From: JBFMGS01 sp040752635
GTDB taxonomy: Bacteria > Bacillota > SHA-98 > UBA4971
Direction: 5' to 3'
Assembly: GCA_040752635.1 (NCBI GenBank)
Contig: JBFMGS010000011.1
Coordinates: 1-50,495 of the forward strand
Length of the DNA stretch: 50,495 nt
A model generated the notes under the pieces. The model was not told the origin of the DNA. It did no database searches and saw only the letters and a list, made by a program, of their open reading frames with translations. Position numbers and translations under genes: made by a program. The first letter of the stretch is position 1, and the number at the start of each line of letters is the position of its first letter. Of the stretch, positions 23,838 to 31,801 are shown one piece after another.

Positions 23838-24700
23838 CTCTCGTGCACATTCCCTTCCGCAAGGCGTGTTCTAAGGACCTCGTAAAAGCCGCGGCGGCCG
23901 AGTTTAACGAGGCGCGTCTTCGTGGTTGCCGCTGTAGCCACCACTTCGTCGCGGTTTTCGAGCCTGTAACCCACCTGGCCGTCAACGGTCAGCATGACCT
24001 CCTCACTTGGGGCAATCAAGACGATCCTAACGCTGTCCTGGTTTGAGATAACGAACGACCTTGCGGCAAGCGTGTGGGGACAGATGAACGTCAATATCAG
24101 CGTATCTATGGCAGGATTCACGATGGGCCCTCCGGCTGAGAGGGAGTAGCCTGTAGACCCGGTGGGGCTTGCCACGATGGCGCCGTCCGCCGGGTAGGTA
24201 CCGATCAGGCTCGGTCCAATGTACGTCTTGAGGCGTATCATCCGGGCAAACGCGCCCTTGGTAACCACGACATCATTCAGCCCGATGAACTCTTTCACGA
24301 CTCCCTGTTCTCTTCGATAGACCTGCGCTCGAAGCATCATCCTCTCTTCCACGGCATACCTGCCTGACAACACCATATCCAGCGCGTTGTAAAGGTCCGG
24401 CAGTTCAACCTCGGTCAGAAATCCCAGGTGACCCACGTTCACCCCGAGAAGGGGAAGCTCAGTGCCGGCAAGTCGGCGCGCGGCGTTGAGTAGCGCCCCG
24501 TCGCCACCCAGGACGACCGCCATATCGATCTTCTCCGCCACCCGGTCGTGCCCAAAAGAAAACTCGGGTATGCCGAAGTACCTTGCGGCGTCGGCGTCCA
24601 GGAGCACCTCGGCGCCGTGCTCCGGCAGGAACTTCAGGAGGTCCCGAGCAGCATCGATAGCGGCCTGCTTTCCGAGATGTGCTATCACGCCGATCCTCAT
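23834..24700 (-). CDS. nadK: NAD kinase
   Basis: Phosphorylates NAD to NADP with ATP or polyphosphate. The 288-residue protein has the GGDG motif (LGGDGALLNAAR), a conserved GVNVGHLGFL segment, and DGAIVASPTGSTGYSLSAGG in the substrate-binding domain, then TVDGQ. Length is typical. It lies between tlyA (181 nt upstream) and argR (overlapping), a position often seen in Clostridia and cyanobacteria. The 181-nt upstream gap contains no recognisable element. Confidence 0.96.
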   Translation of the reverse strand: MRIGVIAHLGKQAAIDAARDLLKFLPEHGAEVLLDADAARYFGIPEFSFGHDRVAEKIDMAVVLGGDGALLNAARRLAGTELPLLGVNVGHLGFLTEVELPDLYNALDMVLSGRYAVEERMMLRAQVYRREQGVVKEFIGLNDVVVTKGAFARMIRLKTYIGPSLIGTYPADGAIVASPTGSTGYSLSAGGPIVNPAIDTLILTFICPHTLAARSFVISNQDSVRIVLIAPSEEVMLTVDGQVGYRLENRDEVVATAATTKTRLVKLGRRGFYEVLRTRLAEGNVHER

Positions 24701-24881
24701 AGCGTACGATTACCCCTGTCTACCTCGCTAGCAAACGCTCTAAGTCGATCACAGAAAGCTCACGCCGCTTTCTGCCGTGCTAATGCTGTGCTAACCCGGC
24801 CTGGCGAGTGAGCCTCCTCAAGTGACGATGACCCTGATGCCTAGGCTTAGCGCACGACTCAGGTACGACTAGCGTCCACAT

Positions 24882-25739
24882 TCAGCCCAGATCGCGGTGG
24901 GCGGCATCAACTATCCGGCTTACGTCGTCGTCAGTCAAACCCGCCCCTCCTGCCTGTTCCCCCTTTACAGCATACACCAAAAACTCGATATTTCCTGCAG
25001 GCCCCTTTATAGGAGAATAGGTTAGCCCGCGAACCTGCATGCCTGCTCCCGCCATGAACTCCATGATCCGTGTGAGAGTCTCGGCGTGCACCGCGGGATC
25101 GCGCACAACCCCTCCCTTTCGCACTTGCTCTCTACCAGCCTCAAACTGCGGCTTAACCAGTACTATAAGGGCGGCCTTATCCGCTAGGAAGGTGAGGAGA
25201 TGCCGAAGAAACTTGGTCACCGATATGAACGACACGTCTATGGTGCAAACGTCCGCCTTCTCGGGCACCGCCCCAGGGTCAAGGCACCTCACATTCGTTC
25301 GCTCGAGGACCACGACCCGGGGATCCTGTCGTAGTTCCCACGCGAGCTGGCCGTAACCGACGTCAATAGCGTAGACCCGCTTCGCCCCATGGCGCAAAAG
25401 GCAGTCGGTGAAGCCTCCTGTTGACGCTCCGACGTCAATTGCAACCTTGTCGGACACATCGACGCCAAATTCCACGAGAGCCTTCTCAAGCTTCTTGCCA
25501 GCCCGGCTCACATACTGCTCTCCCGGCGGGCGCACATCGATCCTGACGGAAGGAGCAACCATGGCACCTGGCTTGTCCTGGCGCATGCCGTCTACGATAA
25601 CCTCGCCCGCCATGACGGCGCTTCGCGCTTTCTCTCTTGTTGCGAACAGCCCGCGCCTCACCAACAGCAGATCCAGCCGGCCTCGCCTTTCAGCCCCGCG
25701 CTCGCCTTGAGCTACTTCAACGGAGTCCCGACGTGCCAC
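24882..25739 (-). CDS. tlyA: TlyA-family rRNA 2'-O-methyltransferase
   Basis: TlyA proteins methylate ribose 2'-OH groups in ribosomal RNA. The 285-residue protein has an N-terminal S4 RNA-binding domain (RLDLLLVRRGLFATREKARS) and an FtsJ-type methyltransferase with AIDVGASTGGFTDCLLRHGA as the SAM site, DVGYGQLAWELRQDPRV and a conserved LIVLVKPQFEAGRE. I chose the GTG at 25739 because GGGGGTG precedes it by 8 nt and the product then matches family length; the open frame continues 95 codons upstream into dxs but that is a shadow. It overlaps dxs by 28 nt. Confidence 0.93.
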   Translation of the reverse strand: MARRDSVEVAQGERGAERRGRLDLLLVRRGLFATREKARSAVMAGEVIVDGMRQDKPGAMVAPSVRIDVRPPGEQYVSRAGKKLEKALVEFGVDVSDKVAIDVGASTGGFTDCLLRHGAKRVYAIDVGYGQLAWELRQDPRVVVLERTNVRCLDPGAVPEKADVCTIDVSFISVTKFLRHLLTFLADKAALIVLVKPQFEAGREQVRKGGVVRDPAVHAETLTRIMEFMAGAGMQVRGLTYSPIKGPAGNIEFLVYAVKGEQAGGAGLTDDDVSRIVDAAHRDLG

Positions 25740-27676
25740 CTGTTCACCCCCGCGCCGGCGGCCTGGCTTGCTCCGCTCCCAAAGGCCGCAGCGGTCTCCT
25801 GCCCCGCCTGGCAGAGAGTAAGGGCAGCCTTCGCGATATGATGCTGTGAAAGCCCGCATGCTACAAGGAGTGTTTCCCGGGGGCCATGCTCCACGAACCT
25901 GTCTGGGATTGCAAGGCAGACGAGGGGTATGTGTTCCCGCCCTCGCCTTGCGAGAAGGTCTGCAACGGCATTCCCCAAACCGCCGGCGATGGTACCCTCC
26001 TCCACCACGACCATCCTGCCACAACGGCCAGCCACATCAAGAAGTACATCCTCATCCAGGGGCTTTGCAAACCGCGCGTTCACGACGGTGACGTCGATGC
26101 CTTTTCTCTTCAGAACCGACGCCGCTTGAAGCGACGGGTGAACCATGCTTCCCAGGGCAACAATGGCGACATCGCTTCCTTCCCGAAGGACGGCGCCCTT
26201 GCCGAGTTCCAGCGGCCTGCAACGCCGGGCGTTCCCCCTGCCCCAGCCTGGCGACCGCGGGTATCGCAAGGCAACAGGACCCGGAAGCCCCACGGCGTAA
26301 TCCAGCATCGCAACGAGCTCCTCCTCGTCCGCGGGAGCCATGACCGTCATGCCGGGTATGCTCCGAAGGTATGAGAGATCGAGCGCTCCGTGGTGAGTAG
26401 GCCCGTCCTCCCCCACAATCCCGGCCCTGTCTACAGCAAAAACGACGTGAAGGCCCGGAAGCGCCACGTCGTGGACTATCTGATCATAAGCTCTCTGAAG
26501 AAACGTCGAGTAGATCGCAACCACAGGGATGAGCCCCTGGCTGGCGAGACCTCCGGCAAGCGTTACCGCGTGCTGTTCCGCAATGCCCACATCGAAGAAC
26601 CGCTCGGGGTAGCGCCTCATGAAGGCGTCGAGGCCCGTGCCATCAGGCATCGCCGCGGTTATCGCCACTATCCTGGGGTCACGCTCGGCAAGCCGGACGA
26701 TGGCGTCGCCAAACACCTCGGTAAAACTAGGGGGAGCCGGCTCGTGGAGGATCTCACCTGTGGCGACGTCGAACTTCCCGACCCCATGAAACTTACGGGG
26801 ATCGGCCTCTGCCGGAGGGTAACCCCGCCCTTTCTTGGTAATGACATGTATCAGCACAGGCCCGCCCTTCGCCCTGGCGTCTTCGACCGTGCGCATAATG
26901 GACGGAATGTCGTGGCCGTCCAGCGGGCCGAGGTAGGTGAACCCGAGGTTTTCAAAGAGCATGCCGGGCACGACCAGATACTTGAGGCTGCCTTTGAGCT
27001 TTCTCGCACTTTCCGCAAGGTCCTTACCGATTCGGGGAATGCCTTCGAGAAGGCGCTCCATCTCCTGACGCAGCTTCAGCAAACGAGGCTCGGTCCTCAA
27101 CCTGGAGAGATAAGCTGCCATGGCGCCGACATTCCGGGATATGGACATCTCGTTATCGTTCAGCACGACGATGAGGTCCGTCCGGAGGTGCCCGGCGTGG
27201 TTCAAAGCCTCGAAAGCCATTCCACCAGTGAGCGAACCGTCTCCAATCACGGCGACAACAGTGAAGCGCTCGCCCTTGATGTCCCGGGCCTTCGCGATCC
27301 CGAGCGCCGCCGATATCGATGTGCTGGAGTGTCCCGTGTTGTATGCGTCATGAGGGCTCTCATCGCGCCTGGGGAAGCCGCTTATTCCCCCGTACTGCCT
27401 GAGAGTCGCAAACGCACGATACCTACCGGTAAGCAGCTTGTGCGCGTATGCCTGGTGGCCCACGTCCCAGATGATCCTGTCCCTGGGGCTATCCAGCACC
27501 GCATGCAGGGCAACAGCCAATTCCACTACGCCCAGGCTTGGCGCCAGGTGGCCGCCAGTCTTCGATACAGTGTTTATGATTTCCTCCCGGATCTCCGACG
27601 CAAGCTGCTTGAGGTCTTGCAGCGCAAGGGTTTTCAGGTCTCCCGGTAGGTCCAGGGAATCAAGAAGTCTTCGCAC
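25712..27676 (-). CDS. dxs: 1-deoxy-D-xylulose-5-phosphate synthase
   Basis: Thiamine-diphosphate enzyme that condenses pyruvate and glyceraldehyde-3-phosphate in the first step of the MEP isoprenoid pathway. The 654-residue protein has GHQAYAHKLLTGR, the ThDP/Mg motif GDGSLTGGMAFEALN with downstream NDN, and the pyrimidine-binding DRAGIVGEDGPTHHG. Length is normal. The GTG at 27676 shares its G with the stop of the preceding oapA gene (TAGTG). It is grouped with ispA, whose product uses MEP-derived C5 units, but OLE RNA and oapA lie between them. Confidence 0.97.
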   Translation of the reverse strand: MRRLLDSLDLPGDLKTLALQDLKQLASEIREEIINTVSKTGGHLAPSLGVVELAVALHAVLDSPRDRIIWDVGHQAYAHKLLTGRYRAFATLRQYGGISGFPRRDESPHDAYNTGHSSTSISAALGIAKARDIKGERFTVVAVIGDGSLTGGMAFEALNHAGHLRTDLIVVLNDNEMSISRNVGAMAAYLSRLRTEPRLLKLRQEMERLLEGIPRIGKDLAESARKLKGSLKYLVVPGMLFENLGFTYLGPLDGHDIPSIMRTVEDARAKGGPVLIHVITKKGRGYPPAEADPRKFHGVGKFDVATGEILHEPAPPSFTEVFGDAIVRLAERDPRIVAITAAMPDGTGLDAFMRRYPERFFDVGIAEQHAVTLAGGLASQGLIPVVAIYSTFLQRAYDQIVHDVALPGLHVVFAVDRAGIVGEDGPTHHGALDLSYLRSIPGMTVMAPADEEELVAMLDYAVGLPGPVALRYPRSPGWGRGNARRCRPLELGKGAVLREGSDVAIVALGSMVHPSLQAASVLKRKGIDVTVVNARFAKPLDEDVLLDVAGRCGRMVVVEEGTIAGGLGNAVADLLARRGREHIPLVCLAIPDRFVEHGPRETLLVACGLSQHHIAKAALTLCQAGQETAAAFGSGASQAAGAGVNRWHVGTPLK

Positions 27677-28302
27677 TATCGCTGTCTCTCCGTCCCTGCT
27701 TTGCGTTTTGCTCTCTCTCGTCTCCTGTGACTTGTCCTCTCATGCCGGAGGAAGGTGATTCCGGTTATTCCCTCAACCCACGCCAGGACCTTGCCTGTCG
27801 CAAGGACGATCCTGTCGGCTTCGTTGATGGCGATATTCTTGCTCCACGCTTTGCCTCCAACCGTGAACCCTGCGATGAGCCCGATCACCAGGGCGCTGAC
27901 CACGGCCTCGGTGATTCCCGCTGGCAGCCTTGTCATCAGCCGCAGTACGATGCTCGCGCCCACCGCGCCGCTCACAGTGCCTGCCATGTCCCCCACTACA
28001 TCGTTGCAGAAGTTCGCCACGCGGTCGGCGGATCTCACGATTCGCAGGGACTGGCGCGCGCCATAGACTTTCTTCGCTGCCATCGCGTGAAAAGGTTGCA
28101 TCTTGGCAGCGGTTGAGGCGGTACCGATGACGTCAAATATCACGCCTATGAAAACGATTGCCAAAAGAACAAAAAGCCCAAGAACCAGCCCTACATGGCC
28201 CAGGAGAATCTTGGACACAAAGTTGACCACTATGGCGAGAACAAATGTTGTCGAACCAACGGACAAGGCTCTTACGAGACGCCGGTCCAATAACAAGCTC
28301 AC
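27676..28302 (-). CDS. oapA: OLE-associated membrane protein OapA
   Basis: This 208-residue integral membrane protein has about four hydrophobic segments (roughly 17-35, 38-58, 105-130 and 132-150) and a very basic C-terminus (SHRRRERAKRKAG) that could face the membrane surface or RNA. OapA in Bacillus halodurans is encoded next to OLE RNA, between ispA and dxs, and binds it; from memory its Asp104 and Asp108 are functionally important. Here NDVVGD gives D101 and D105 with the same four-residue spacing, within ADRVANFCNDVVGD. Homologues are sometimes annotated as CorB-like transporters. The GTG at 28302 has GGAAG 8 nt upstream. Assignment rests on gene position, size, topology and this motif. 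Confidence 0.85.
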   Translation of the reverse strand: MSLLLDRRLVRALSVGSTTFVLAIVVNFVSKILLGHVGLVLGLFVLLAIVFIGVIFDVIGTASTAAKMQPFHAMAAKKVYGARQSLRIVRSADRVANFCNDVVGDMAGTVSGAVGASIVLRLMTRLPAGITEAVVSALVIGLIAGFTVGGKAWSKNIAINEADRIVLATGKVLAWVEGITGITFLRHERTSHRRRERAKRKAGTERQR

Positions 28303-28313
28303 CTCAAGAGCTT

Positions 28314-28941
28314 CCAGGCAGGTGGTAGCGCAGCGGGTAAATATTGTGGCTTGAGGTCCGGCTGGTTTTCCCTGCGGTACTCCCTCGCGTTGCCGCTCGG
28401 GCGGTTTCCCGTTTACGACCGCATCCCGAGGTCACCCTGCGGGCGGCCGGATTACCACTTAGCGCACACTGCAATCCCCGAGGCGCCCCACATCCTAAGG
28501 ACAGTCTAGGAGTTTTCCTCGGCAGCACCGGCCATCTTCTAGCCTCTTTTGCAGTTAGAGTTTCATGCGGCAATGGGCTGTCTCTCCTGGCCTGGAGCAC
28601 TCCACCCTGGTACCCGCAATCCCGCTCTCACCACTCAAGGCAGGCTACACTGCACCCAGCGCGGTGTGTTCTGCACCTGCCCGCACCTAAGTGCAGGTTT
28701 ACCCCCCGGCCGTGGCAGCCGCTTCATTCGCAGCTCGCCACGGGATCGGGTCTCCGCGAGGAGAGGGTCAACGCCTGCATGCCGTTACAGATCGCCCTCG
28801 CCTCTTAACCCCCAGCACCAGCCCCCGACTGGGCGTCGGCGGCCAGCACCAGGGACTTCATCGATGTGCCCTTGACGGATTTTTAGGCCCGTCTTCAAAG
28901 ACGGCAGTGCTGACTAGAATACTGCACCACCTGCCCTGGCA
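28314..28941 (-). ncRNA. ole: OLE (ornate large extremophilic) RNA, predicted
   Basis: A 670-nt stretch between ispA and oapA without a plausible protein gene. OLE RNA (about 610 nt) occurs at exactly this place in many anaerobic or extremophilic Bacillota. The interval runs from the predicted transcript start to just before oapA, about 628 nt. The two ends can pair: the minus-strand 5' element at 28926-28939 (CCAGGGCAGGTGGT) complements ACCACCTGCCTGG at 28314-28326 with one bulged base. Internal hairpins are plentiful, for example CCTGCAC/GTGCGGG and CCGAGG/CCTCGG. Its function in Bacillus involves a membrane RNP with OapA and stress tolerance. Exact ends and the match to the OLE covariance model are not verified. 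Confidence 0.82.
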
Positions 28942-28947
28942 GGATTG

Positions 28948-28976
28948 ATTATAACATACGCACCGCTTGCCATCAA
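28948..28976 (-). promoter_or_regulatory. Strong sigma-A promoter for OLE RNA
   Basis: On the minus strand TTGATG (28971-28976), a 17-nt spacer and TATAAT (28948-28953), with an extended -10 TGT just upstream of TATAAT. This is the best vegetative promoter in the window. It overlaps the last codons of ispA, giving a start near 28941, right at the 5' strand of the predicted terminal helix of OLE RNA. It would add transcripts to those reading through from ispA. Confidence 0.72.
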
Positions 28977-29881
28977 GCAAGGCGCGAAAGGCCCCTCGCA
29001 AGCTGAGCAAGTTCCACCGCGTCCTGTGACAGAAATGAAAGCGCAGCCTGGGCCCGTGCAATGAGGTCTTCTCCGTATGCCCTTGCCCCTTGCGCGCCGA
29101 TCACGCCAGGGAAAGTCAGCTCATAGGGCTGCTCACTACCATCCCGCCCCTTCACCGTCCGATCCTGGCCCAAATCCTCGAGGTCGTCAAACACCTGAAA
29201 GGCTCGCCCGAACAACGCCGCGAAGCGTGTAAGAGCATCAAGCTCCCGAATTCCGGCGCCTGCGGCTATTGCCCCGCACCTCACGGATGCACGTATCAGT
29301 GCGCCGGTCTTGAGGTCGGCAAGCTTCTCCACAAGGTCGAGGCTGACGTCCACACCCGGCGGACTTGCGTCAATGCCCTGCCCGCCCGCCATGCCAAGGC
29401 TGCCCGCCGCGTGCGCAAGCTCATTCGCACACGCGCAGCTCACCTCCGGCCCCAGCAGCTCGCGTGCGTTGCTATCCGACAGGACTTCGAAGGCAAGCGG
29501 CAATAGCGCGTCGCCGGCCAGGATTCCAACGGCCTCCCCGAACACCCTATGGACGGTCGGGCGCCCGCGCCTGTAGTCATCATTGTCCATCGCCGGGAGG
29601 TCATCGTGGATGAGCGAGTACGAGTGTACAAGTTCAACGGCGACTGCGCATGGCATGGCACGCCTGACCGTCGTGTCGCTGTCGTGGTCTTGGCCCAACC
29701 TGTGCCGGCTCACAGCAAGCGCTGCTGAGAACACAAGAAGCGGGCGGATGCGCTTTCCACCGGGGAAAACGGCGTACCTCATTGCGCAGTGTAGAAGCTC
29801 GGGAGGGACGCTCTCGGCGGGCAGAACATCTTCGAGAGCTTCATCCACCAGCGTCTTCAACTTACACGTCCAATCGTTCAT
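28973..29881 (-). CDS. ispA: Polyprenyl (farnesyl/geranylgeranyl) diphosphate synthase
   Basis: Trans-prenyltransferase that extends DMAPP with IPP. The 302-residue protein has GGKRIRPLLV, the first aspartate-rich motif DDLPAMD in SLIHDDLPAMDNDDYRRG, and the second as FDDLEDLGQD (DDxxD). The DDLPAMD form, with two residues inserted in the acidic motif, is typical of bacterial FPP synthases (IspA). Length is normal. The ATG at 29881 overlaps the xseB stop (ATGA). The order xseA-xseB-ispA-dxs is conserved in Bacillota. Confidence 0.95.
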   Translation of the reverse strand: MNDWTCKLKTLVDEALEDVLPAESVPPELLHCAMRYAVFPGGKRIRPLLVFSAALAVSRHRLGQDHDSDTTVRRAMPCAVAVELVHSYSLIHDDLPAMDNDDYRRGRPTVHRVFGEAVGILAGDALLPLAFEVLSDSNARELLGPEVSCACANELAHAAGSLGMAGGQGIDASPPGVDVSLDLVEKLADLKTGALIRASVRCGAIAAGAGIRELDALTRFAALFGRAFQVFDDLEDLGQDRTVKGRDGSEQPYELTFPGVIGAQGARAYGEDLIARAQAALSFLSQDAVELAQLARGLSRLA

Positions 29882-30126
29882 CCCGCGCCTTCCTCGAGGC
29901 GGAACGGCTCGATCACAGGGCTTCCGTTTTTCATCTCCACGAGCTTTGCGATTCTTGTTTCCGCCTCATCTAGCTTCTCTTGACATATTCTGACAAGCGA
30001 CATTCCTTTTTCGAACGCCGCTAAAGACTCCTCGAGCCCGAGCTCCCCGGATTCCAGAAGCGAAACCGTCTCTTCCAACTGCTTTATGGCCCGCTCGAAG
30101 CTAAGCCTAGTGTTCTCCTCTTCCAT
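29878..30126 (-). CDS. xseB: Exodeoxyribonuclease VII small subunit
   Basis: XseB binds the large subunit XseA to form a single-strand exonuclease. The 82-residue product has the family pattern FERAIKQLEETVSLLESGEL, LEESLAAFEKGMSLVRICQ and LDEAETRI. The ATG at 30126 follows AAGGAGGGGGG at good spacing; the frame extends further into xseA but that part is a shadow. It overlaps xseA by 20 nt and ispA by 4 nt, so all three are translationally linked. Confidence 0.95.
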   Translation of the reverse strand: MEEENTRLSFERAIKQLEETVSLLESGELGLEESLAAFEKGMSLVRICQEKLDEAETRIAKLVEMKNGSPVIEPFRLEEGAG

Positions 30127-30859
30127 CGGGACCCCCCTCCTTGACCGCCCTAACCCAACACTCGAGACTGCCGTCTCCAAGCACCACCTCAACGTCGGTA
30201 CCCGGCACCACACCGGTTGCACTGCGCACGACGCGCCTGTCCGGGAGGCTTCTCACGATCCCGTACCCGCGCGCGAGAGTGCCGAGGGGGCTGAGAGCCT
30301 CAAGCCCCGCCGCGAGCATCCCGAACGACTCTCGTTTCTCTTGGAGCCTGCGGAGGATACACGCTGACATCCTCTGGTGAGCTTCTCCGAGCCGCTGCCG
30401 NNNNNNNNNNNNNNNNNNNNNNNNNNNNNNNNNNNNNNNNNNNNNNNNNNNNNNNNNNNNNNNNNNNNNNNNNNNNNNNNNNNNNNNNNNNNNNNNNNNN
30501 TGCGCGAGCCTGTCGCGGAGTTGCAGGAACGCAAGGTACAGCGAGCCGGTGCCGGCAGGCGTCATGTCCTCGACGTAGAGCTGCACATCGCCGCTCTTCT
30601 CATACACGCCTACGGCGCCGTAAACGAACACCAGCATTCCATCGGCGGGCTGGAACCTGAGCCGGAAGTTGTGCCCGCGAAACATCACGCACCGGAGGCG
30701 GGCGCATTCGTCTTTCAAGCTGAAATACATGTGGCCCGAGGAATGGAGCGTGAAGTTGGAGATCTCGCCCTGGACCCAGATCCCTGAGAGGGCGCCATCG
30801 CTTTCGATGATTTGTTTTATATGCCTGTTGACCTCGGACACCGAGTGGATCGTGAGCAT
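30107..30859 (-). CDS. xseA: Exodeoxyribonuclease VII large subunit, interrupted by gap
   Basis: The N-terminal 119 residues contain the OB-fold (TIHSVSEVNRHIKQII, WVQGEISNFTLHSSGHMYF, LKDECARLRCVMFRG) and the C-terminal 97 residues contain the coiled-coil and end region (LGTLARGYGIVRS). The middle is replaced by 100 N. XseA proteins are usually 400-450 residues, so about 190-230 residues of the catalytic core are missing, far more than the N run represents. The apparently continuous frame through the N is accidental. Start is ATG 30859 with GGGAG 8 nt upstream; an ATG at 30946 would add 29 unconserved residues. Confidence 0.9.
   Translation of the reverse strand: MLTIHSVSEVNRHIKQIIESDGALSGIWVQGEISNFTLHSSGHMYFSLKDECARLRCVMFRGHNFRLRFQPADGMLVFVYGAVGVYEKSGDVQLYVEDMTPAGTGSLYLAFLQLRDRLAXXXXXXXXXXXXXXXXXXXXXXXXXXXXXXXXXXRQRLGEAHQRMSACILRRLQEKRESFGMLAAGLEALSPLGTLARGYGIVRSLPDRRVVRSATGVVPGTDVEVVLGDGSLECWVRAVKEGGPDGRGEH
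30401..30500. other. Assembly gap of 100 N inside xseA
   Basis: A run of exactly 100 N, the usual placeholder for a gap of unknown length. The sequences on either side do not repeat each other, unlike at the spoIIIAG gap, so real sequence is missing here. Confidence 0.97.
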
Positions 30860-30955
30860 TCTCCTTGCTCCCTGGGCTGCCCTGGTACCCAGAACTGCGC
30901 GCACTCTGCGAGGGGTTGCCGGTGACTGCATGACGGGGCGTTGCAACCCGCGGAC

Positions 30956-31390
30956 CTACTCCCCTACGCCTTCTGGGTTTTCCACGAGTTCTCGGGCAAG
31001 CCTACCCAGAATGCCGTTGACGAACTTGCCCGATTCATCGCCGCCGAACTTCTTCGCCAGTGCCACCGCTTCGTTTATGGACACGTTAACGGGAACGTCA
31101 TCAAGATGCAGGATCTCGTAGACTGCGAGGCGCAAGAGGTTGCGATCGACCGCGCTCATCCTGTCAAGCGACCATCCAATCGCCAGCCTGGACACAGTCT
31201 TATCGATGGACTCGCGGTGCTTGCGGGCCCCAAGGACCGCCGACCGCAGATACTCAAGGTTCTTCTCACCGATCCGCCTGCCCCGTAAGGCGGTTTCTAT
31301 AGCAGATTCAGCAGACGCCCGCCCCACGTCCATTTGGAAGAGCGCAACGAATGCGGCTTCGCGTGCATCCCTCCTTGTCAAACATATCAC
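30956..31390 (-). CDS. nusB: Transcription antitermination protein NusB
   Basis: Small helical protein that binds boxA RNA with S10 in rRNA antitermination complexes. The 144-residue product shows RRDAREAAFVALFQMD at the N-terminus, then LRLAVYEILHLDDVPVNVSI, NEAVALAKKFGGDESGKFVNGILG, all classic NusB features. In B. subtilis folD lies between nusB and xseA; here xseA follows directly and folD is absent. Upstream is a DUF2273 gene. Confidence 0.97.
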   Translation of the reverse strand: MICLTRRDAREAAFVALFQMDVGRASAESAIETALRGRRIGEKNLEYLRSAVLGARKHRESIDKTVSRLAIGWSLDRMSAVDRNLLRLAVYEILHLDDVPVNVSINEAVALAKKFGGDESGKFVNGILGRLARELVENPEGVGE

Positions 31391-31411
31391 CTCGCATCAC
31401 GCGCGCGGCAG

Positions 31412-31642
31412 CTAGCGGTCTTGAGGCGGAAACAAGTTTTCCAGGACATCCTTAATAGACCTCCGGCTGTCGAGGTGTCGCCCGATGAGATAGCCTGCGG
31501 CCACGCATGCAGCAAGGTAGAACCCGGCCATGGGGCTGAAAAGGATCATCACCCAGCCCACGATAAACCCGAAGATCGAACCTAACACCTTCCCTGGATG
31601 CTCAAAGGCTATGCGCAAGAACTCGCGTGTCTCGGGCCGCAT
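31412..31642 (-). CDS. DUF2273 small membrane protein
   Basis: This 76-residue protein, starting at ATG 31642 (MRPETREFLRIAFEHPGKV), has two adjacent hydrophobic segments (IFGFIVGWVMILFSPMAGFY, then a second up to GYLIG) and a charged tail. DUF2273 proteins accompany Asp23/AmaP stress proteins in Bacillota and are thought to be membrane anchors of that complex. A GAGAGG site lies about 10 nt upstream. It follows amaP by about 160 nt. Confidence 0.88.
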   Translation of the reverse strand: MRPETREFLRIAFEHPGKVLGSIFGFIVGWVMILFSPMAGFYLAACVAAGYLIGRHLDSRRSIKDVLENLFPPQDR

Positions 31643-31801
31643 GGACCTGCACCTCTCTTCAAAGCCCGTTGCCACCACAATATGGTATGCTCTTGCTCTC
31701 GCACCGGCTTGCCGTGCTGATCGGCGAAACTCTATCGACAGAACTCCTCGTACCTCTTGTGATCGCCAGGTCCCAAAGGTTTCCCTCGCGTACCCGGTCG
31801 G

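Noticed and set aside
26390..27649. Plus-strand ORF (419 codons) opposite dxs
   Set aside because: Antisense shadow of Dxs, whose motifs are complete on the minus strand.
28304..28808. ORFs on both strands inside the ispA-oapA interval
   Set aside because: Low-complexity, Arg/Pro/Ser-rich translations without motifs; the region is better explained as a structured RNA.
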